This document shows positions 5,260 to 9,092 of a stretch of 9,092 nt of DNA, piece after piece. The stretch comes from Bacillota bacterium. GTDB lineage: Bacteria > Bacillota_C > Negativicutes > Sporomusales > Sporomusaceae. The position numbers were made by a program, and so were the translations under genes. The stretch spans positions 1 through 9,092 of the forward strand of contig JAEZQV010000009.1 in the NCBI GenBank assembly GCA_023441125.1, in the 5' to 3' direction. Numbering within the stretch: position 1 is the first letter of the stretch; the number at the start of each line of letters is the position of its first letter. The notes below the pieces were generated by a model that was not told where the DNA came from, searched no databases, and saw only the letters and a list, made by a program, of their open reading frames with translations.

Positions 5260-6098
5260 TAGCCTGCCACCTTTCGCCCGGTCAGCTCCACAAAAACATC
5301 CTCCAGGTTGGAACGGCGGATGATCGTATCGGCGGAAAGCCCGGCAGCAAAAGCGCTGGCATCACTCCGCCCGGTAAAAAAGCGATAATCGGTCATGCCC
5401 TTTTCATTCCATTCCACCACGAATTCACCCAGCCGCCGGCATAATGCCACCGGACTGTCGAGGGCAATCAGGCAGCCTTTATCAAGGATAGCCACCCGCT
5501 TGCAGAGATTCTCGGCTTCTTCGATGTAGTGAGTGGTTAACAGTACAGTAATACCGTCCCCGTTCAGCCGGCGCACCAAATCCCATAATCGCCGCCGGAC
5601 CTGCGGATCCAGGCCGACGGTGGGTTCATCCAGAAATAATATTTTGGGCCGGTGTAATAAGGCTCTGGCAATCATCAGCCGGCGTTTCATGCCCCCGGAA
5701 AATTTCTGCACCATTTCCTGGCTCCGGTCGGCCAGTTCCACATACTCCAGCAGTTCATCAATACGTTTCTTGCGTTCAGCGTGCGGCATATGGTGCAGGC
5801 GGCCGTGCAGGTCCAGGTTTTCCCGGGCTGTAAGGTCAATATCCAGATTCAGCTGCTGCGGCACCACGCCGATGGTATTCTTGATCTCCAGGTCATTCTC
5901 CGGCAGTTTCCAGCCATTGATGGTGATTGTACCCGCCGTTGGCTTGGTTAACATTGTTAAAATGCGGATAGTCGTCGTCTTGCCTGCACCGTTTGGCCCC
6001 AGCAGACCAAAGGTTTCCCCCTGTTCAATATGCAGGCTGAGCCTGTCGACAACGGTACGCTCGTCGAACCTTTTAACAAGCCCGTCAATCACGATCAT
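5259..6098 (-). CDS. ABC transporter ATP-binding protein (DrrA-like)
   Basis: A 279-residue nucleotide-binding subunit with all catalytic motifs: Walker A GPNGAGKTT (34-42), Q-loop near Gln81, signature FSGGMKRRL (133-141), Walker B ILFLDEPTVGLD (153-164) and the H-loop His190 in TTHY. The C-terminal extension with RRSNLEDVFVELTGR (261-275) is characteristic of DrrA-type exporters. I chose the ATG at 6098 because GGGAG lies 8 nt upstream and homologues begin MIVIDGL. The ATG at 6116 would add six residues and overlap the chlI stop. It energises the permease encoded immediately downstream. Together with the chelatase genes it forms one minus-strand operon with gaps of fewer than 30 bp. Confidence 0.93.
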   Translation of the reverse strand: MIVIDGLVKRFDERTVVDRLSLHIEQGETFGLLGPNGAGKTTTIRILTMLTKPTAGTITINGWKLPENDLEIKNTIGVVPQQLNLDIDLTARENLDLHGRLHHMPHAERKKRIDELLEYVELADRSQEMVQKFSGGMKRRLMIARALLHRPKILFLDEPTVGLDPQVRRRLWDLVRRLNGDGITVLLTTHYIEEAENLCKRVAILDKGCLIALDSPVALCRRLGEFVVEWNEKGMTDYRFFTGRSDASAFAAGLSADTIIRRSNLEDVFVELTGRKVAG

Positions 6099-6112
6099 AT
6101 GTGCCGCTCCCA

Positions 6113-7213
6113 TCATCGATGTGTATGGACATGAGCGTGTGAATGGTTATGCCGGTGAGAATGATCATGGCTATGCGCAGGCTGATGTCCCATAATTTCC
6201 TGGAGTTTTTTCTGATCCGAACCGATTTCCTGAAAGGGTTTCTTCCTCATCCGGTGCATAAGTGCCAGTTCGACAACCGCGCAAACATCCGAACTTTCTA
6301 CCTTATTTCGACCATTCAGTGCCGCCAGGGCCTTGGCGGCCTTAAGCATCACCAGGTCAGCCCGATGACCGTCAACCCCCATTTGAATAGCAATATCGGC
6401 AATGCTGAACAACATCTCATCGTCATAGCCGACAGACGCCAGCAGGTTTTGGGCTGCGACCATTTTGTCCCGGAGCTTGTTTTGCTCTTCGGCCCACTCG
6501 GCCGCAAAAGCTTCCTGGTCTTCCTCAAAGGCTGTCCGGCGCTTGATTACCGCTACGCGCTTGGCCGGATCGGCAATGCCTTCAATGGTGACACACAGGC
6601 CGAACCGGTCCAGCAGTTGCGGCCTCAGTTCACCTTCTTCCGGATTCATGGTACCGACAAGAATAAACTGCGCCGGATGAGAAAACGACACGCCTTCCCG
6701 TTCCACGGTATTGACGCCCATAGCGGCAGCATCGAGAAGGACATCGACAATATGATCGTCCAGAAGATTGACCTCGTCTACGTAAAGGATTCCGCGGTTT
6801 GCTTCAGCCAAAACCCCCGGCTCAAATTTTTTCTCACCATGCTTAATGGCATGTTCAATGTCAAGGGTGCCGACAACACGGTCTTCTGTGGCCGATACCG
6901 GCAGGTTAACCACTTTCATGGGCCGTCTGGACCGGGGCAGCACTTCGCCTTTTGTAAAGCGCTCATGACACTGCGGGCAATAGGCCAAGGGCTGATCGGG
7001 ATCGCAATGATACGGACAGTCGGCCACCACCTCAATCTCCGGCAGCAGTTCGGCCAATGCCCGGACTGCCGTTGATTTGGCGGTGCCTTTTTCTCCCCGG
7101 ATCAGGATACCGGACAGACGCGGGTTAATGACATTGAGCATCAAGCCTTTTTTCATGCTTTCCTGACCGACAATGGCGGAAAACGGATAATTCCCCGGTT
7201 TATGACTATGCAT
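6113..7213 (-). CDS. ChlI/BchI-like AAA+ chelatase ATPase with His-rich C-terminal tail
   Basis: A 366-residue AAA+ ATPase of the Mg-chelatase I subunit family, which with the D subunit drives metal insertion by a large CobN/ChlH-type subunit. Motifs in order are Walker [10 protein letters not shown] (40-48), a cysteine pair cluster CPYHC and CPQC (66-82), Walker [10 protein letters not shown] (141-149), sensor 1 GTMNPEEG (187-194), the arginine finger in RPQLLDRF (197-204) and sensor 2 GHRAD (282-286). Unusually, residues 343-366 carry eleven histidines, mostly alternating HxH, as in nickel or cobalt storage tails. The start at 7213 has a GGAG ribosome site and gives the usual N-terminus; longer readings overlap the D subunit. 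It lies 28 bp after the D gene. The tail suggests Ni or Co rather than Mg, as inference. Confidence 0.9.
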   Translation of the reverse strand: MHSHKPGNYPFSAIVGQESMKKGLMLNVINPRLSGILIRGEKGTAKSTAVRALAELLPEIEVVADCPYHCDPDQPLAYCPQCHERFTKGEVLPRSRRPMKVVNLPVSATEDRVVGTLDIEHAIKHGEKKFEPGVLAEANRGILYVDEVNLLDDHIVDVLLDAAAMGVNTVEREGVSFSHPAQFILVGTMNPEEGELRPQLLDRFGLCVTIEGIADPAKRVAVIKRRTAFEEDQEAFAAEWAEEQNKLRDKMVAAQNLLASVGYDDEMLFSIADIAIQMGVDGHRADLVMLKAAKALAALNGRNKVESSDVCAVVELALMHRMRKKPFQEIGSDQKKLQEIMGHQPAHSHDHSHRHNHSHAHVHTHR

Positions 7214-7241
7214 TTTGTCTCCTCTTTTCTTTAGCTGTGTC

Positions 7242-9092
7242 TTACGCCAGTGCTCTGCGGACGATGTCGACCAGACTGTCCACTTGCAGTTGTTCAATTG
7301 TATAGCATTCCGCTCCCAGGCGGCCGGCCAGCGCCTGCGCCTTGCCAAAGGCCAGCAGACCTTTTTGCTCGGTATCGACAACAATATATTTAATGTCAAA
7401 TTCCTCGCGCATACTATCGGCCACCCGGTGCGCCTCGGCCAGCGGCTTGTCATCCGCCATGGCCACATTGGCCTTGCCGTCGGACAAAATCACGACAATA
7501 GGCCGCATGTGCGGGCTGCGCTTCAAATGCTGCCGCACGACCTCCTGCGCTTTGGCCAGACCGGCCGCCAGCGGCGTCTTGCCGCCGACCGGCAGTTCCA
7601 CCAGACATTTCTGCGCCATCTCCACACTGTTGGTGGGCGGCAGCAACACTTCCGCCTGATTGCCCTTAAAAGCCACCATGCCTACCCGGTCCCGCTTCTG
7701 ATAAGCGTCCTGCAGCAGGGAAAGAATAGCTCCCTTGGTTTCGATCATGCGTTGCTTGGCGCCCATCGAACCGCTGGCATCCACAACAAACAGCATAAAG
7801 TTGCCAATACGTTTCTCCCGGACTTTTTCCCGGATATCGCTGGTTTCAATGACCAGCGCCATGCCGTTAGCCGGACGGCTGCGCTGAAAAGGCGCCGCCG
7901 CCCGGATGGTGGCATCAATCGCCAGGTCATCCCGGTCGCGGTGACTGGTACTCTTTACGTAGCGGCCGACACTGGCATCGGTCTTGGTGCGCGAGCGCCG
8001 GCCCGAACCGCGTCTGGCCTGGCGGTCCCTAACCAGGCTGATGCGCTTGATGGCAAATGGTTTGCCAATGGCAAATACCACCTCGGTCGATGGTTTGGCC
8101 TGATTGTTATTGTCTGTTTCCTCCTTGCTGTCCTGCTGCTGTTTCTCTTCCTGGCCGTTAGCCGGCGGGGGAGGCAGCGTATTCTCCGCTTGTTTTTGTT
8201 GCTCCTCGTTTTGGTCTGCCGGCGGTTCCGGCTGCTCCTGCTCCTGCTGCTTGGGTGTCTCGGACTCCTCCGGCGGTTCGCGGCGGCGATGGGCCAGTAC
8301 CAGCGGCGCTATATCCAGAACATCGGCCTCAGTCACTGCCGGGTGTTCGCGCCAGGCAGCCAGGGTTACGGCGGCCCGCATCAGCATAATGTCCGCCCGG
8401 TGCCCGGCGGCGTAAGCCTCAGCGCACAGCCGGCTGATCATCTCATACCGCTCCTCTGGCACAGTTACCGCCGCCAACTGCTGCCGGGCTGCAGCCACCT
8501 TGTCACGCAAACTGTCCTGCTGCGGCTGCCAGTGTTTCCGGAAAGCGGCCGGATTAATTTCAAACGCCTCCCGGCGTTTCATGATTTCCACCCTGGCCTC
8601 CCGGTCGGTCAAGCCGGCCACCTCGACACAGAGGGCGAAACGGTCCAGCAATTGCGGCCTGAGATCCCCTTCCTCCGGATTCATGGTGCCTACCAGGATA
8701 AATTCTGCCGGGTGGGTGACACTGATGCCTTCCCGCTCCACCACATTAATGCCGCTACCGGCCGCGTCCAAAAGCACATCCACAATATGATCGTCCAGGA
8801 GGTTGATTTCGTCAATATAGATAATACCCCGGTTGGCCTCGCCCATCAGTCCCGGCAGAAACGCCCGGTGGCCGTCCTTGATGGTCTGCTCGAAATCAAG
8901 ACTGCCCACTACCCGGTCTTCAGTCGCCGATACCGGAATATCAATGACCGGCACCGGCAAGATAAAGGTGTCAGCGCAGCCCTCATGCTGACGGCAGTCA
9001 TCACAGGCTTTGCTCTGATTCGCCGGGTCACAGTGATACGGACAACCGGCAGTGGCCTGCATTTCCGGCAGCAGTTCAGCCAGTCCCCGGAC
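7242..9092 (-). CDS. ChlD/BchD-like chelatase subunit: AAA+ domain, acidic Pro/Gln linker, VWA domain (partial)
   Basis: The frame runs to the window edge, so the N-terminus with Walker A is missing; 616 residues are present (numbered from the edge). The AAA+ part has a Cys cluster CPYHC...CDDC...C (17-39), Walker B IIYIDEIN (90-97), GTMNPEEG (135-142) and RPQLLDRF (145-152). A Pro/Glu/Gln-rich linker follows (about 272-335), then a basic stretch [13 protein letters not shown] (360-372). A C-terminal von Willebrand A domain carries an intact MIDAS: DASGSMG (438-444), Thr506 and SDGKAN (537-542). This is the D subunit that bridges the I-ATPase and the catalytic subunit. Unlike cyanobacterial ChlD, the AAA+ part keeps Walker B, so it may hydrolyse ATP. 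The partner cobN is probably upstream, beyond 9092. Confidence 0.9.
   Translation of the reverse strand, partial: VRGLAELLPEMQATAGCPYHCDPANQSKACDDCRQHEGCADTFILPVPVIDIPVSATEDRVVGSLDFEQTIKDGHRAFLPGLMGEANRGIIYIDEINLLDDHIVDVLLDAAGSGINVVEREGISVTHPAEFILVGTMNPEEGDLRPQLLDRFALCVEVAGLTDREARVEIMKRREAFEINPAAFRKHWQPQQDSLRDKVAAARQQLAAVTVPEERYEMISRLCAEAYAAGHRADIMLMRAAVTLAAWREHPAVTEADVLDIAPLVLAHRRREPPEESETPKQQEQEQPEPPADQNEEQQKQAENTLPPPPANGQEEKQQQDSKEETDNNNQAKPSTEVVFAIGKPFAIKRISLVRDRQARRGSGRRSRTKTDASVGRYVKSTSHRDRDDLAIDATIRAAAPFQRSRPANGMALVIETSDIREKVREKRIGNFMLFVVDASGSMGAKQRMIETKGAILSLLQDAYQKRDRVGMVAFKGNQAEVLLPPTNSVEMAQKCLVELPVGGKTPLAAGLAKAQEVVRQHLKRSPHMRPIVVILSDGKANVAMADDKPLAEAHRVADSMREEFDIKYIVVDTEQKGLLAFGKAQALAGRLGAECYTIEQLQVDSLVDIVRRALA

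Noticed and set aside
6143..7075. Plus-strand open frame of 310 codons opposite chlI
   Set aside because: A shadow of the GC-biased AAA+ gene. No domain is recognisable and all motifs are on the minus strand.
7214..7468. Upstream extension of the ChlI-like gene by 85 codons
   Set aside because: It overlaps the end of the D subunit gene in another frame, has unlikely composition (many Trp and Arg), and the ATG at 7213 has a proper ribosome site.
8104..8415. Plus-strand Ser/Cys-rich frame opposite the ChlD linker
   Set aside because: It mirrors the repetitive Gln/Glu/Pro linker codons; there is no independent coding signal.

Overview
The window looks like a chromosomal segment of an anaerobic Firmicute, most likely a Negativicute of the Sporomusaceae type (Sporomusa or Pelosinus relatives). 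The evidence is a CooT-family protein, a DUF3842 protein, a bacterial FmdE homologue and a two-subunit AAA+/VWA chelatase, combined with strong Shine-Dalgarno sites and AT-rich intergenic DNA. The lineage is an inference. No rRNA, tRNA, CRISPR array or insertion sequence was seen.

Left part (1-2281, minus strand): a nickel/cobalt handling region that appears to be decaying. A CbiM/NikM-type ECF transporter gene (1-540) carries an in-frame TAA, and recognisable CbiM sequence continues in the same frame beyond it to the window edge. It is preceded by a leader of about 400 nt with its own promoter, a folded region (748-876) and an intrinsic terminator (657-710). Further right, one strong promoter (2253-2281) reads through a relic of a nickel/peptide-binding lipoprotein gene (about 1852-2140), a small Cys-rich ORF (1683-1862), a DUF3842 protein and CooT, a small nickel-binding protein.

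Middle (2327-4260): a plus-strand pair encodes an FmdE-family metal-binding protein and, 5 nt after its stop, a SAM-dependent methyltransferase. A strong terminator closes the pair. On the minus strand lies a short gene for a 44-residue single-pass membrane protein. It has a near-ideal ribosome binding site and a perfect 22-bp palindromic operator overlapping its likely promoter.

Right part (4516-9092, minus strand): a tightly packed operon, in transcription order ChlD-like AAA+/VWA subunit (N-terminus cut by the window edge), ChlI-like AAA+ ATPase with a His-rich tail, DrrA-like ABC ATPase, and ABC-2 permease. The first two are the motor of a Mg/Co-type chelatase, whose large CobN/ChlH-type subunit is probably upstream, outside the window. 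The coupled ABC system is probably an exporter.

Together the genes suggest a locus for uptake, buffering and insertion of transition metals (Ni, Co, possibly Mo or W). The metal, the tetrapyrrole substrate and the ABC cargo cannot be read from the sequence.
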